Source: Azoarcus olearius (lineage in GTDB: Bacteria > Pseudomonadota > Gammaproteobacteria > Burkholderiales > Rhodocyclaceae). Taken from it: a DNA stretch of 64,000 bases. Positions 1 through 9,487 of this stretch are shown piece after piece (the stretch's first letter is position 1; each line of letters starts with the position of its first letter). The translations under genes and the position numbers were made by a program. Under the pieces are notes generated by a model. It had not been told where the DNA came from. It ran no database searches and worked only from the letters and a program-made list of their open reading frames with translations. The stretch is from assembly GCF_001682385.1 (NCBI RefSeq), contig NZ_CP016210.1, positions 3,162,001 to 3,226,000 on the forward strand, written 5' to 3'.

Positions 1-15
1 CAGGAACTGGGTCAT
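1..15 (-). CDS. TRAP transporter large permease, N-terminal fragment
   Basis: Only the first five codons (MTQFL) are in the window; the gene runs off the left edge. Its ATG shares an ATGA overlap with the stop codon of the small permease gene, which is the usual translational coupling between DctQ and DctM. The assignment as DctM, the 12-helix subunit that forms the solute path, rests on this context and not on its own sequence. Confidence 0.6.
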
Positions 16-605
16 TGCGCACCTCCGGTGGCCTGCTGCTTGATCGCGGCGGCCAGTTCTTCTTCAGCGGAAGGCGCGCCATGCTTGACCAGCGCGTTGG
101 GGCCGTGCCCGGTGAGGAAGGCGATGCGCTTGATGAGTTCGGACAGTGCCTGCAGGATCAGGAAGAACATGCCCAGCGGCAGCATCAGCTTGACCGGCCA
201 GCGGATCAGCCCCCCGGGATTGGCGGACATCTCGCCGGACACGATCGAGAGCTTCACGATCGGCAGCGACAGCCACAACAGCAGCACGGCCATCGGCAGC
301 ATGAAGAGCGCGATGCCGATGATGTCGACGATGTTCTGCCCGCGGGGCGACAGTCGTCCGGTGAGCACATCGATGCGCACGTGCTCGTTGCGCAGGAAGG
401 TGTAACCCGCGGCGAGCATGAAGATGGCCGCGAACAGGTACCACTGAATTTCGAGAAGCGCGTTGGAACTTGTGTTAAACAGCTTGCGGACGAGCGCGTT
501 TCCCGCGCTGATCACCACGGCGATCAGCACGAGCCACATCACGCTACGTCCTACCCGTTCGTTGATCCAGTCGATCAACCGGGAAAGACTCAGCAGGAAG
601 GACAC
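12..605 (-). CDS. dctQ: TRAP transporter small permease (DctQ family)
   Basis: Small membrane subunit of a tripartite ATP-independent periplasmic transporter, which uses an ion gradient to import carboxylates or related solutes delivered by a binding protein. The 197-residue protein has four hydrophobic segments (about 22-38, 53-71, 92-115, 137-157). It carries the family pattern EIQWYLF (52-58), NEHVRIDV (73-80) and a GGLIRWPVKLMLPLG stretch before the last helix. The start is GTG at 605, preceded by AAAGGAG seven bases upstream. The large permease follows with a 4-base overlap. No solute-binding protein lies upstream, so it must be elsewhere or beyond the large permease. The substrate cannot be read from the sequence. 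Confidence 0.88.
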   Translation of the reverse strand: MSFLLSLSRLIDWINERVGRSVMWLVLIAVVISAGNALVRKLFNTSSNALLEIQWYLFAAIFMLAAGYTFLRNEHVRIDVLTGRLSPRGQNIVDIIGIALFMLPMAVLLLWLSLPIVKLSIVSGEMSANPGGLIRWPVKLMLPLGMFFLILQALSELIKRIAFLTGHGPNALVKHGAPSAEEELAAAIKQQATGGAQ

Positions 606-729
606 GAAGGACTCCTTTGGAGGACGACTAAATGCGGGACGCCGGTCCGGCTTATTGTCCGCCGGCCCTTGCGGTGGCCGGATTATTCCATAGAGGCCAA
701 GGGCTTAAAGCTAGGGTATTCCACTATCG

Positions 730-1404
730 ATGAACACGCTCCAACACCCCCAGAACCCGCGCCGTTGCAGGATTTGCCTTGTGCGCCACGGTGAGACGCG
801 GTGGAACGCCGAACGCCGCCTGCAGGGCCATCTCGACGTTCCACTGAACGAGGTCGGCCTTGGCCAGGCGGAAGCCACGGCGCGCAGCTTGCAAGGCGGG
901 CGCTTCGCTGCCATCTACGCCAGCGACCTCACTCGCGCGCTGCAGACCGCGGCCCCCGCCGCACGCGACCTGGGCCTCGAGACCCAGCCCAGCGCGGCGC
1001 TGCGCGAACGTCACTACGGCCTCTTCCAGGGGCTCACCTATGACGAAGCCGCCGAACGCCATCCGGACGCCTACGCCCGCTTTCGCGCGCGCGAGGCCAC
1101 GTTCGCCTTCCCCGACGGCGGCGAAAGTCTGGCGGATTTCGCCGCGCGCATCGGTGCCGCGCTGAAGGCGCTCGCACATCGCCACCTCGGCGAACAGATC
1201 CTGGTCGTCACCCACGGCGGCGTGCTCGACATCGCCCATCGCCTCGCCAGCAAACTGCCGCTGGAAGCGCCGCGCGACTTCCCCATCCTCAATGCCGCAC
1301 TGAACTGGCTGGAGTACGACGGCGACGGGCCGGACTGGCACCTGGTCGCCTGGGGCGTGCAAGACCATCTGGCGAGCGCCCGCGACGAGTTGCCGAACGC
1401 CTGA
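730..1404 (+). CDS. histidine phosphatase family protein (phosphoglycerate mutase-like)
   Basis: A 224-residue member of the branch-2 histidine phosphatases. It shows the nucleophile motif LVRHGET with His20, an ERHYG segment holding the catalytic Glu, and the second catalytic His in VVTHGG near residue 163. Relatives include GpmB-like phosphatases, alpha-ribazole phosphatase (CobC) and broad sugar-phosphate phosphatases. No cobalamin gene is nearby, so a CobC role is unsupported. A true dPGM-type mutase is encoded separately at 14696-15445, which makes a phosphatase role more likely here. It is divergent from the TRAP operon and ends 16 bases before the sensor kinase. Confidence 0.82.
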   Translation: MNTLQHPQNPRRCRICLVRHGETRWNAERRLQGHLDVPLNEVGLGQAEATARSLQGGRFAAIYASDLTRALQTAAPAARDLGLETQPSAALRERHYGLFQGLTYDEAAERHPDAYARFRAREATFAFPDGGESLADFAARIGAALKALAHRHLGEQILVVTHGGVLDIAHRLASKLPLEAPRDFPILNAALNWLEYDGDGPDWHLVAWGVQDHLASARDELPNA

Positions 1405-1420
1405 GCGCGGGGGCGCGTCG

Positions 1421-2923
1421 GTGCAGGAATTAACGGCTTTTTTACAGCGCGTGCGACGGGCTCCGCTATCGTTCCGGCTCCCGTCGCTTCTTCCGCCGCC
1501 AGACGTGACCGCCCCTCCGATCGTGCCGCTCACCCCCTTGCAGCGCGCCCGCCCCTACCTGATGGCGGTCGGCGGCAGCCTGCTGGTGACGGCCTGCGCG
1601 GCCCCGCTGCGCCACCTGCTCGATCCGGCCAACATTGCCATGCTGTTCCTGCTGGCGGTCTTTCTGGCCGCCCTGCGGCTGGGTCGTGGGCCGGCGGTGA
1701 CGGTAGCCTTCGCCAACACGGTGTTGCTCGACTACGTCATCGTCCCGCCCCACTTCGCCTTCATTCCCACCGATCTTCAGTACCTCGTCACCCTGGTGGT
1801 GATGCTGACGGTGGGCCTGATCACCGCGCAGCTGAGCACCGGCCTGGGCCGCCAGACCCGCCTCAGCGCGTCCCAGGAGCGCGATACTGCAGCCCTCTAC
1901 GAACTGGCGCACGAACTGGCGGGTTGCATCACGATAGATCAGATCAGGCGCGCGCTCGACGGCTATCTCGCACGCCAGGACCGGATAGCCCGACTGGTGC
2001 TGCCGGATGACCCGCCCGCCGCAGCGCCCCCCGCCGCGGTGTTTGCGCTGCAGGGCGCCGAAACCCGTCGCGGCGAGCTGCATGTCGGCCTCGCCCCGCA
2101 GGAAACGCAACTGCCGCCGCCGGACTCCGAACGTTTCCGTACCGTTGCCTCGCTGCTGGCGACCGCGATCGAACGCGTGCGTTACGTGGAACTCGCCGAA
2201 AGCCACGCTGTGGCGATATCGTCCGAGCGCTTGCGTACCTCGGTGCTAGCGGCGCTGTCCCACGACCTGCGCACGCCGATGACCGTACTGATCGGGCTGG
2301 CCGACAGCCTGGTGATGTCGCGCGACCCGCTGCCCCCGGAAGCCCACCAGACGGCCACTTCGCTGCTGCATCAGGCCCGCGCCCTCGGCGGCATTCTCAA
2401 CAATGTGCTCGACATGGCCCGCCTGCACAGCGGCACGATACGGCCGCGGCGCGAATGGCACCTGCTCGACGATGTCATCGCGGCCAGCGTGCGCCTGTTA
2501 AAGCCGCAGCTGTCAGACCATCCGATCCGTGTGCGGCTGGAGCCCGACCTGCCGTTGGTGGAATTCGACGCGACGCTGCTTGAACGGGTGGTGTGCAATC
2601 TGATCGACAACGCCGCCAAGTATTCCCCGGCCGGCGCGCCCATCGAGATCGCCGCCTTCGTCGACACCACGGACAACCAGGCCTGCATCGAGGTCTGCGA
2701 CCAAGGCGCAGGCTTCCCGCCAGGCAACATCGACCGCCTGTTCGAACTGTTCGAACGCGGAAACGCGGAGTCGAGCGTACCCGGCATGGGACTCGGATTG
2801 TCCATCTGCCAGCGCATCATGGCGGCCCACGGCGGCAGCATCGCGGTGCGCAACCGCGAGCGCGGCGCCTGCGTCCAGTTGCGGCTGCCACTCGGCACGC
2901 CTCCGATCATCTACGAAGAGTGA
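1421..2923 (+). CDS. KdpD-like sensor histidine kinase (DUF4118 plus kinase core)
   Basis: Inner-membrane sensor kinase resembling the C-terminal half of KdpD. Residues about 45-145 form the DUF4118 four-helix membrane block (LLVTACAAPLRHLL, then LFLLAVFLAALRLGRGPA). A GAF-like linker follows. The kinase core has the H-box ALSHDLRTPM with phospho-acceptor His281, the N-box NLIDNAAKYS and the G-boxes DQGAGFP and GMGLGL. The N-terminal KdpD/Usp domains of full-length KdpD are missing. The reading frame opens at GTG 1421; a GTG at 1505 is another possible start. The response regulator follows after 8 bases. No kdpFABC genes are present, so the stimulus is unknown; the next operon downstream is the ferredoxin-FixABCX set. 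Confidence 0.82.
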   Translation: MQELTAFLQRVRRAPLSFRLPSLLPPPDVTAPPIVPLTPLQRARPYLMAVGGSLLVTACAAPLRHLLDPANIAMLFLLAVFLAALRLGRGPAVTVAFANTVLLDYVIVPPHFAFIPTDLQYLVTLVVMLTVGLITAQLSTGLGRQTRLSASQERDTAALYELAHELAGCITIDQIRRALDGYLARQDRIARLVLPDDPPAAAPPAAVFALQGAETRRGELHVGLAPQETQLPPPDSERFRTVASLLATAIERVRYVELAESHAVAISSERLRTSVLAALSHDLRTPMTVLIGLADSLVMSRDPLPPEAHQTATSLLHQARALGGILNNVLDMARLHSGTIRPRREWHLLDDVIAASVRLLKPQLSDHPIRVRLEPDLPLVEFDATLLERVVCNLIDNAAKYSPAGAPIEIAAFVDTTDNQACIEVCDQGAGFPPGNIDRLFELFERGNAESSVPGMGLGLSICQRIMAAHGGSIAVRNRERGACVQLRLPLGTPPIIYEE

Positions 2924-2931
2924 CAGCGATC

Positions 2932-3612
2932 ATGGACATCACCGTGCTGGTGGTCGAGGACGAACCGCAAATCCGCCGCTTGGTGCGCAACGCCCTCGAA
3001 GGCGAGAACTACCGCGTCTTTACGGTGGATAGCGGCAAGCGCAGCCTGATCGAGGCTGGCACCCGCAAGGCCGACCTGATCGTGCTCGACCTCGGCCTGC
3101 CCGACCTGGACGGCATGGAGGTCCTGCGCGGCATCCGTGCGTGGAGCCATGTGCCGGTGCTGATCCTGTCGGCTCGCGGCGAGGAAGACGACAAGATCCG
3201 CGCACTCGACGAAGGCGCCGACGACTACCTCGCCAAACCCTTCGGCGTAGGCGAACTGCTCGCCCGCGTACGGGCGCTGGTACGCCGCCACGTCAAGCAC
3301 GAGGACAGCTCCGGCCGGCTGAATTTCGGCGAGGTCGAGGCGGACTTCGTGCGCCGCACGGTGGTCCGCAACGGCGAGGCGGTACACCTCACCAAGATCG
3401 AATACCGGCTGCTCACCGTACTGGCCGCCAACGCCGGCAAGGTGCTGACCCACAACCACCTGATGCGCGAGGTATGGGGGCCGGCCTACGTCGACAGCAA
3501 CCATTACCTTCGCATCTACGTTGGGCGCTTGCGCCAAAAGCTGGAGGCCGACCCCGCCCAGCCTGTGCACTTCCTGACCGAAACCGGGGTGGGCTACCGC
3601 TTCGAGCCCTGA
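2932..3612 (+). CDS. KdpE-like response regulator (OmpR family)
   Basis: A 226-residue transcription factor with a receiver domain (acidic pair E9-D10, phosphorylation site Asp53 in VLDLGLPDLDG, Lys in LAKPFG) and an OmpR/PhoB winged-helix domain at about 130-225. The C-terminal recognition region runs YLRIYVGRLRQKLE to GVGYRFEP, which is typical of KdpE. The ATG is 8 bases after the kinase stop, so the two genes form one transcription unit. The target could be the ferredoxin-ETF operon that begins 171 bases downstream on the same strand, but this is only inferred from position. Confidence 0.88.
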   Translation: MDITVLVVEDEPQIRRLVRNALEGENYRVFTVDSGKRSLIEAGTRKADLIVLDLGLPDLDGMEVLRGIRAWSHVPVLILSARGEEDDKIRALDEGADDYLAKPFGVGELLARVRALVRRHVKHEDSSGRLNFGEVEADFVRRTVVRNGEAVHLTKIEYRLLTVLAANAGKVLTHNHLMREVWGPAYVDSNHYLRIYVGRLRQKLEADPAQPVHFLTETGVGYRFEP

Positions 3613-3692
3613 TCTAGCGCGCTGCCCGCGGGTGCCGGATCGCGGCGCGCCCTCGGAGGACCCCTCCCGCACTGCCGGCGTTTATGATTTTT

Positions 3693-3703
3693 TTGCAGTG
3701 CAA
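3693..3703. promoter_or_regulatory. short dyad upstream of the ferredoxin-FixABCX operon
   Basis: TTGCA-G-TGCAA is a perfect 5-base dyad with a one-base centre, in an AT-rich patch (TTTATGATTTTTTTGCA) that stands out from the GC-rich surroundings. It lies about 80 bases before the ferredoxin ATG, in the right place for a regulator site. No protein is assigned to it. It is short enough to occur by chance. Confidence 0.25.
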
Positions 3704-3783
3704 CATCCGTTCTTTACCGCATTTATCGGCCTCGCTCCCTAAGCTGGAACTGTTCTCGATTTGAACCTTCCAGGAGCGAAAGC

Positions 3784-3972
3784 ATGGCCCTCAAGATCGA
3801 TCCGGTGCAGTGCACCAGCTGCGGAATGTGCGATTCCGTCTGCCCCACCAGTTCCATTGCAGAAAAAAAAGGCGTCTACAGAATCGACGCCGCGAGCTGT
3901 ACGGAATGCGATGGTGGCGAACCCGAGTGCATGAGCAACTGCCCGGTGGACGGCTGTATCACCTACGCCTGA
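3784..3972 (+). CDS. 2[4Fe-4S] ferredoxin, 62 residues
   Basis: Small bacterial-type ferredoxin. Eight cysteines form two cluster motifs: C10-x2-C13-x2-C16-x3-C20P, and C39-x2-C42-x6-C49-x3-C53P with the longer loop seen in YfhL/Alv-type ferredoxins, which tend to have a very low potential cluster. A ninth Cys is at 58. An AGGAG site lies 7 bases upstream of the ATG. It is the first gene of the operon, 10 bases before the etfB/fixA gene. A ferredoxin beside FixABCX is the expected acceptor of low-potential electrons from flavin bifurcation; the final consumer of those electrons is not in the window. Confidence 0.9.
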   Translation: MALKIDPVQCTSCGMCDSVCPTSSIAEKKGVYRIDAASCTECDGGEPECMSNCPVDGCITYA

Positions 3973-3982
3973 GGAGCCGTCC

Positions 3983-4828
3983 ATGCACAGCGTCGTCTGC
4001 ATCAAGCAGGTGCCCGACAGCGCCCAGATCCGGGTGCATCCGGTCACCAACACCATCATGCGGCAGGGCGTGCCCGCCATCATCAACCCCTACGACCTCT
4101 TCGCCCTGGAAGAGGCCTTGCGGCTGAAGGACAAGCACGGCGGCCGCGTCACCGTGATCACGATGGGCCCGCCGCAGGCCGAAGCCGCGCTACGCAAGGC
4201 ACTGTCCTACGGGGCCGACGAGATCATCCTCGTCACCGACAAGGCCTTCGCCGGCGCCGACACGCTGGCGACCAGCTTCGCCCTGGCCTCGGCCATCCGC
4301 AAGATCCACGAGAGCCACCCGGTCACCCTGGTGTTCACCGGCAAGCAGACCATAGACGGCGACACCGCCCAGGTTGGCCCCGGCATTGCCACGCGCATGG
4401 AACTACAGTTGCTCACCTACGTCTCGCGCATCAACGAGTTGGATGAGGCCGCCGGCAGGATCACGGTGGAGCGCCGCGCCGAAGGCGGCGTCCAGTTGCT
4501 GAAGACCGCCCTGCCCTGCCTGGTGACCATGCTCGAAGGCACCAACGAGATGCGCCGCGGCAACCTGCCCGACCAGCTGCGCGCCGCCCGCCACGAACTC
4601 ACCCGCTGGGACCGCGTCGCCGCCGGCATCGAGGACGTCACCAAGATCGGCCTGAAAGGCTCTCCAACGGTGGTGAACAAGGTTTTCACCCCCAGTCCGC
4701 GCGCCGAGAAGGCGGAAATGGTGACGGTGGCCAGCGGCCGCCCGGCGGACCTCGCCATCGAACTCATTGCCCGCCTGGGCCAGCGCTTCCCGGTGGTGGA
4801 AGCCGAACTCGCCCGGCGCGCCGCCTAA
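3983..4828 (+). CDS. fixA: electron transfer flavoprotein beta subunit / FixA
   Basis: Beta subunit of an ETF, 281 residues. It begins with the family pattern [13 protein letters not shown] (4-16) and contains the [14 protein letters not shown] motif near 113-126, where beta subunits bind AMP or, in bifurcating enzymes, a second FAD. It works with the alpha subunit encoded 10 bases downstream. The combination with FixC and FixX indicates the bifurcating FixABCX class, which couples NADH oxidation to reduction of both quinone and ferredoxin or flavodoxin. Generic etfB is the alternative name. No nif genes are in view. Confidence 0.87.
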   Translation: MHSVVCIKQVPDSAQIRVHPVTNTIMRQGVPAIINPYDLFALEEALRLKDKHGGRVTVITMGPPQAEAALRKALSYGADEIILVTDKAFAGADTLATSFALASAIRKIHESHPVTLVFTGKQTIDGDTAQVGPGIATRMELQLLTYVSRINELDEAAGRITVERRAEGGVQLLKTALPCLVTMLEGTNEMRRGNLPDQLRAARHELTRWDRVAAGIEDVTKIGLKGSPTVVNKVFTPSPRAEKAEMVTVASGRPADLAIELIARLGQRFPVVEAELARRAA

Positions 4829-4838
4829 GGAGACGAAC

Positions 4839-5921
4839 ATGAGCAACGACGCACCCGTAAAGAAGAAGCGCAAATTCGAACTCGATCCGCGGCTGGCCAC
4901 CTACAAGGGGGTATGGGTCTTCATCGAGCATGAGCGCGGCCAGGTTCATCCGGTGTCCTGGGAACTGCTGGGTGAAGGCCGCAAGCTGGCCGACATGCTG
5001 GGCGTGGAGCTGGCCGGCGTCGTCCTCGCCGCCCCCGGCGACGATGGCCAGCGCTTCTGCCACGACGCCTTCGCCTACGGCGCCGACCTCTGCTACCTGA
5101 TGGAAAGCCCGACGCTGAAGGACTACCGCAACGACCCCTTCACCCGCGGCATGACCGAGCTGGTCAACACCTATCAGCCGGAAGTGCTGCTTCTGGGCGC
5201 CACCACCCAGGGCCGCGACCTCGCCGGCTCGGTGGCCACCACCCTGCTCACCGGCCTCACCGCCGACTGCACCAGCCTCACCATCGACATGGACAACCGC
5301 AGCCTCGCCGCCACCCGCCCGACCTTCGGCGGCAGCCTGCTTTGCACCATCGTCACCCTGAACTACCGGCCGCAGATGGCGACCGTGCGGCCGCGGGTGA
5401 TGGCGATGCCGGAACGCCAGGAAGGCAGAGGCGGCACGATCATCGAGCATCCGCTGGCGATGGCGGAGGAATCCATCATCACCAAGGTGCTGGACTACAT
5501 CCCCGACGACAGCCGTGACAAGCCGCAGCTACCCTTCGCCGACATCATCGTGTCCGGTGGCAAGGGCCTGGCCAAGCAGGAGAACTTCCAGCTGGTGTGG
5601 GATCTGGCCCGGGTGCTGGGCGCCGAAGTCGGCGCCTCGCGGCCGGTGGTACAGGCGGGCTGGGCAGAGCTGGACCGCCAGGTCGGCCAGTCCGGCAAGA
5701 CGGTGCGGCCCAAGCTCTACATCGCCGCCGGCATCTCCGGCGCCATCCAGCACCGCGTCGGCATGGAAGGCGCGGACTGCATCATCGCCATCAACAACGA
5801 CCCCAACGCGCCCATCTTCGACTTCGCCCACTACGGCATCGTCGGCGACGCGCTGCAGATCCTGCCGGCGCTCACCGAAGCCTTTCGGCAGAAGCTGGCC
5901 ACCACCCGCCGTGCAGGCTGA
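4839..5921 (+). CDS. fixB: electron transfer flavoprotein alpha subunit / FixB
   Basis: Alpha subunit of the same ETF, 360 residues from the ATG at 4839, which has an AAGGAGA site upstream. The C-terminal FAD-binding domain is complete: [16 protein letters not shown], then [28 protein letters not shown] and [11 protein letters not shown]. The N-terminal extension begins with a basic KKKRK stretch and resembles FixB. The gene lies between fixA and fixC with 10-11 base gaps, consistent with one transcript and a fixed subunit ratio. Confidence 0.88.
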   Translation: MSNDAPVKKKRKFELDPRLATYKGVWVFIEHERGQVHPVSWELLGEGRKLADMLGVELAGVVLAAPGDDGQRFCHDAFAYGADLCYLMESPTLKDYRNDPFTRGMTELVNTYQPEVLLLGATTQGRDLAGSVATTLLTGLTADCTSLTIDMDNRSLAATRPTFGGSLLCTIVTLNYRPQMATVRPRVMAMPERQEGRGGTIIEHPLAMAEESIITKVLDYIPDDSRDKPQLPFADIIVSGGKGLAKQENFQLVWDLARVLGAEVGASRPVVQAGWAELDRQVGQSGKTVRPKLYIAAGISGAIQHRVGMEGADCIIAINNDPNAPIFDFAHYGIVGDALQILPALTEAFRQKLATTRRAG

Positions 5922-5932
5922 GGAAAGCGACC

Positions 5933-7234
5933 ATGTCCGAAAAATTCGATGTCATCGTGGTCGGCGCGGGCGCCTCCGGCAACGCCGCCGCCTACACCCT
6001 GGCCAGGTCCGGCCTCAAGGTGCTGCAGATCGAACGCGGCGAAAGCCCGGGCGCCAAGAACGTGCAGGGCGCCATCCTCTATTCCGATGCGCTGGAGCGC
6101 ATCATTCCCGATTTCCGCGAGGAAGCCCCGCTGGAACGCCACATCATCGAGCAGCGCATGTGGGTGATGGACGAGCGCTCCTACGTCGGCACCCACTTCC
6201 GCTCCGACGACTTCAACAAGCCGCCCTACAACCGCTACACCATCATCCGCGCCAGGTTCGACAAGTGGTTCTCCGACAAGGTAAAGGAAGCCGGTGCGCT
6301 GGTGATCTGCGAAACCACGGTGAAGGAGCTGCTGCGCGATGACGCCGGCAAGGTCATCGGCGTCGAGGTGGATCGCACCGACGGCAGGATTTACGCCAAC
6401 CTGGTGATCCTCGCCGACGGGGTGAACTCCACCCTGGCGCGCAAGGCCGGCTTCCGCCCGGAACTGGACCCCAGGCATGTCGCGCTGGCGGTGAAGGAAA
6501 TCCACTTCCTGCCCAAGGATGTCATCGAATCGCGCTTCAACATCCAGGACGAGGAAGGCGTGGTGATCGAGATGATGGGCAAGATCACCCACGGCATGAT
6601 GGGCACCGGCTTCCTCTACACCAACAGCGATTCCATCAGCGTCGGCGTCGGCTGCCTGCTGTCGGACTTCATGGCACAGAAGATCACCCCCTACCAGCTG
6701 CTGGAACAGTTGAAGGCGCATTCCTCGGTGGCGCCCATGCTGGAAGGCGGCGAGATGAAGGAGTATGCCGCCCACCTGATTCCCGAAGGCGGCTACCACG
6801 CCATCCCGCAAATCTACGGCGACGGCTGGATGATCGTCGGCGACTCCGGCATGTTCGTGAATGCAGTGCACCGCGAAGGCTCCAATCTGGCGATGACGAC
6901 CGGCCGCATCGCCGCCGAGACCGTCATCGAGTTGAATCGGGAAGGCAAGGCGATGAGCGCGGCCAATCTCGCCCGCTACCGTGCCCGTCTGGACGACAGC
7001 TTCGTCATGAAAGATCTGAAGAAGTACAAGGACCTGCCGGAGATCTTCGACGCCAACAAGCAGTTCCTCACCACCTACCCCAGCCTGCTCAACCGCTCCG
7101 CCTACGACATGCTCAAGGTGGACGGGGAGGACAAACGCAGCAAGCAGAAGGACATCTATCGCGGCTTCCGCGCCGAACGCGGCCTGATGGGCCTGCTCGG
7201 CGACGCCTACAAACTGTGGAGGGCATTCCGATGA
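5933..7234 (+). CDS. fixC: FixC-type ETF:quinone oxidoreductase flavoprotein
   Basis: A 433-residue flavoprotein of the ETF-QO/FixC family. It passes electrons from the FixAB flavoprotein towards the quinone pool at the membrane. The N-terminus carries the dinucleotide-binding signature VIVVGAGASGNAAAYTLA followed by IERGE. Further on are the FAD motif ILADGVNS and GDSGMFVN. It is shorter than mitochondrial ETF-QO because the iron-sulfur domain is a separate protein, FixX, encoded next with an ATGA overlap. The ATG at 5933 follows an AGGAAAG site. Confidence 0.9.
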   Translation: MSEKFDVIVVGAGASGNAAAYTLARSGLKVLQIERGESPGAKNVQGAILYSDALERIIPDFREEAPLERHIIEQRMWVMDERSYVGTHFRSDDFNKPPYNRYTIIRARFDKWFSDKVKEAGALVICETTVKELLRDDAGKVIGVEVDRTDGRIYANLVILADGVNSTLARKAGFRPELDPRHVALAVKEIHFLPKDVIESRFNIQDEEGVVIEMMGKITHGMMGTGFLYTNSDSISVGVGCLLSDFMAQKITPYQLLEQLKAHSSVAPMLEGGEMKEYAAHLIPEGGYHAIPQIYGDGWMIVGDSGMFVNAVHREGSNLAMTTGRIAAETVIELNREGKAMSAANLARYRARLDDSFVMKDLKKYKDLPEIFDANKQFLTTYPSLLNRSAYDMLKVDGEDKRSKQKDIYRGFRAERGLMGLLGDAYKLWRAFR

Positions 7235-7530
7235 ACGCCAAGGCGGTCAGCATCAAGGTCGAAGACAAGCTGTACCAGAACCGCTACCTGGTCGATGCCG
7301 GGCGGCCGCACATCCAGATCAAGGACGAGGCGGTCTGCGCCCGCTGCGCCACCCGTCAATGCACCGTCTGTTGCCCCGCCGGCTGTTATGAGGACGGGGA
7401 AGGCCCGGTGGTGCTGACCACCGACGGCTGCCTCGAATGTGGCACCTGCCGGGTGATCTGCACCACCCACCGCAACGTCGAATGGGAGTATCCACGCGGC
7501 GGCTACGGCATCCAGTTCAAGTTCGGCTGA
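7231..7530 (+). CDS. fixX: FixX ferredoxin-like protein
   Basis: A 99-residue ferredoxin-like partner of FixC. Cys36, Cys39, Cys44, Cys47, Cys48 and Cys52 cluster in CARCATRQCTVCCPAGC, and a second group is CLECGTCRVIC. FixX is usually thought to carry one [4Fe-4S] cluster. It corresponds to the iron-sulfur domain of mitochondrial ETF-QO. The ATG at 7231 overlaps the fixC stop by four bases, which favours it over the ATG five codons earlier. It is the last gene of the operon; a 149-base gap without a clear terminator follows. Confidence 0.9.
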   Translation: MNAKAVSIKVEDKLYQNRYLVDAGRPHIQIKDEAVCARCATRQCTVCCPAGCYEDGEGPVVLTTDGCLECGTCRVICTTHRNVEWEYPRGGYGIQFKFG

Positions 7531-7679
7531 ACTCCGGACGGGGTGGGCCGCCGGCAACGTACGGCGAACGGTGGCGAACGCGGGGCCAACACGCGCCCCG
7601 CGCATCGTCATGGGCGGTTTCACGCGGTGTGCGTGGTAACATCCGCTTTTAAAAACCACTCGTTACCGAGCCCGCGTCC

Positions 7680-8930
7680 ATGTTCTCCTCGCAAGACACT
7701 CTCGCCAAGGTCGATCCCGAACTCTGGTCCGCCATCCAGGCGGAGAACCGCCGCCAGGAAGATCACATCGAGCTGATCGCCTCCGAAAACTACGTCTCCC
7801 ACGCGGTGATGGAAGCCCAAGGCTCCCAGCTCACCAACAAGTACGCGGAAGGCTATCCGGGCAAGCGCTATTACGGCGGCTGTGAACATGTGGACGTGGT
7901 CGAGCAGCTCGCGATCGACCGTCTGAAGAAGCTCTTCGGCGCCGACGCCGCCAACGTGCAGCCGAACTCCGGCTCCCAGGCCAACCAGGCGGTGCTGATG
8001 GCCTTCGCCAAGCCGGGCGACACCATCATGGGCATGAGCCTGGCCGAAGGCGGCCACCTCACCCACGGCATGCCGCTCAACATGTCGGGCAAATGGTTCA
8101 ACGTCGTCGCCTACGGCCTCGACGAGAAGGAAGAGATCGACTACGCGGCGATGGAAGCGCTCGCCCGCGAGCACAAGCCGAAGATCATCATCGCCGGCGC
8201 CTCCGCCTATGCCCTGCGCATCGACTTCGAGCGCTTCGCGCGCATCGCGCGTGAAGTGGGCGCCATCTTCTGGGTGGACATGGCCCACTACGCCGGCCTG
8301 ATCGCCGCGGGCTACTACCCCAACCCGGTGCCGCACGCCGACGTGGTCACCTCCACCACCCACAAGACCCTGCGCGGCCCGCGCGGCGGCATCATCCTGA
8401 TGAAGGCCGAGCACGAGAAGGCGATCAACTCCGCCATCTTCCCCGGCCTGCAGGGCGGCCCGCTGGAGCACGTCATCGCCGCCAAGGCGGTGGCCTTCAA
8501 GGAAGCCGCCACCCCGGCGTTCCGCGACTACCAGGAACAGGTCATCGCCAACGCCCGCGTGATGGCGCGCGTGCTTGGCGAAGAACGCGGCCTGCGCATC
8601 GTCTCCGGCCGCACCGAGTCCCACGTCTTCCTGGTCGACCTGCGCTCCAAGAACATCACCGGCAAGGAAGCCGAAGCGGTGCTGGGCAGCGCCCACATCA
8701 CGGTCAACAAGAACTCGATCCCCAACGATCCGCAGAAGCCCTTCGTCACTTCCGGCATCCGCATCGGTTCGCCGGCGATGACCACCCGCGGCTTCACCGA
8801 GATCGAAGCCGAGCAGATCGCCCACCTGATCGCTGACGTGCTCGACGCCCCGCAGGACGCGGCGGTCCTCGAACGCGTGCGCGGCAAGGTTGGCGAGCTG
8901 TGCGCCAAGTTCCCGGTCTACGGTAGCTAA
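7680..8930 (+). CDS. glyA: serine hydroxymethyltransferase
   Basis: Cytosolic PLP enzyme that interconverts serine plus tetrahydrofolate with glycine plus methylene-tetrahydrofolate. Its 416 residues are close to the usual 415-420. The PLP lysine is Lys229 in [13 protein letters not shown]. Other family blocks are [10 protein letters not shown] (34-43), [12 protein letters not shown] and [14 protein letters not shown]. It is followed after 41 bases by nrdR and then ribD, a grouping common in proteobacteria. The 149 bases upstream show no riboswitch that I recognise. Confidence 0.97.
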   Translation: MFSSQDTLAKVDPELWSAIQAENRRQEDHIELIASENYVSHAVMEAQGSQLTNKYAEGYPGKRYYGGCEHVDVVEQLAIDRLKKLFGADAANVQPNSGSQANQAVLMAFAKPGDTIMGMSLAEGGHLTHGMPLNMSGKWFNVVAYGLDEKEEIDYAAMEALAREHKPKIIIAGASAYALRIDFERFARIAREVGAIFWVDMAHYAGLIAAGYYPNPVPHADVVTSTTHKTLRGPRGGIILMKAEHEKAINSAIFPGLQGGPLEHVIAAKAVAFKEAATPAFRDYQEQVIANARVMARVLGEERGLRIVSGRTESHVFLVDLRSKNITGKEAEAVLGSAHITVNKNSIPNDPQKPFVTSGIRIGSPAMTTRGFTEIEAEQIAHLIADVLDAPQDAAVLERVRGKVGELCAKFPVYGS

Positions 8931-8971
8931 GGCAACGAGGGCCGGCCCAGGCGCCGGCCCGACCCGCCGAC

Positions 8972-9487
8972 ATGAAGTGCCCCTTCTGCGACGACCCCAA
9001 CACCCAGGTCACCGACACCCGTGAGAACGAGGACGGTGACGTGGTGCGTCGCCGCCGCCGCTGCATGAAGTGCGACAAGCGCTTCACCACCTACGAGCGG
9101 GTCGACCTGAAGATGCCGCACATCGTCAAACGCAACGGCAACCGCAGCGAATTCGACCACAGCAAGCTGGTTGGCAGCATGTCCCTCGCGCTGCGCAAGC
9201 GCCCGGTCACCACCGAAGCGCTGGAAGCCGCGGTGGACCGCATCGAGGCCAAGCTGCTGTCGCTCGGCGAAAACGAAGTGGCCAGCGAGAAGGTCGGCGA
9301 GCTGGTCATGAAGGAGCTGAAGAAGCTCGACAAGGTGGCCTACATCCGCTTCGCTTCGGTCTATCGCAACTTCGCCGACGTGGACGAATTCTCCGAACTC
9401 GTGCGCGAAGTACAGACACGGCCCAAGCGCGGCCGGCCTGCCAATCCCCAGCCCTCCGGCCCTGAACATGACCTTTTCGGCGGCTGA
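8972..9487 (+). CDS. nrdR: transcriptional repressor NrdR
   Basis: ATP/dATP-responsive repressor of ribonucleotide reductase genes. The zinc ribbon uses Cys3, Cys6, Cys31 and Cys34 (KCPFC and [14 protein letters not shown]). An ATP-cone domain covers about residues 49-139. At 171 residues it is slightly longer than the usual 150-160 because of a basic, proline-rich tail ([12 protein letters not shown]). The tail overlaps the ribD start by 20 bases. It lies between glyA and ribD in one probable operon. Confidence 0.96.
   Translation: MKCPFCDDPNTQVTDTRENEDGDVVRRRRRCMKCDKRFTTYERVDLKMPHIVKRNGNRSEFDHSKLVGSMSLALRKRPVTTEALEAAVDRIEAKLLSLGENEVASEKVGELVMKELKKLDKVAYIRFASVYRNFADVDEFSELVREVQTRPKRGRPANPQPSGPEHDLFGG

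Noticed and set aside
730-1404. Calling the histidine phosphatase cobC or gpmB
   Set aside because: No cobalamin genes nearby and a true gpmA exists; the family does not allow a specific name from sequence alone.
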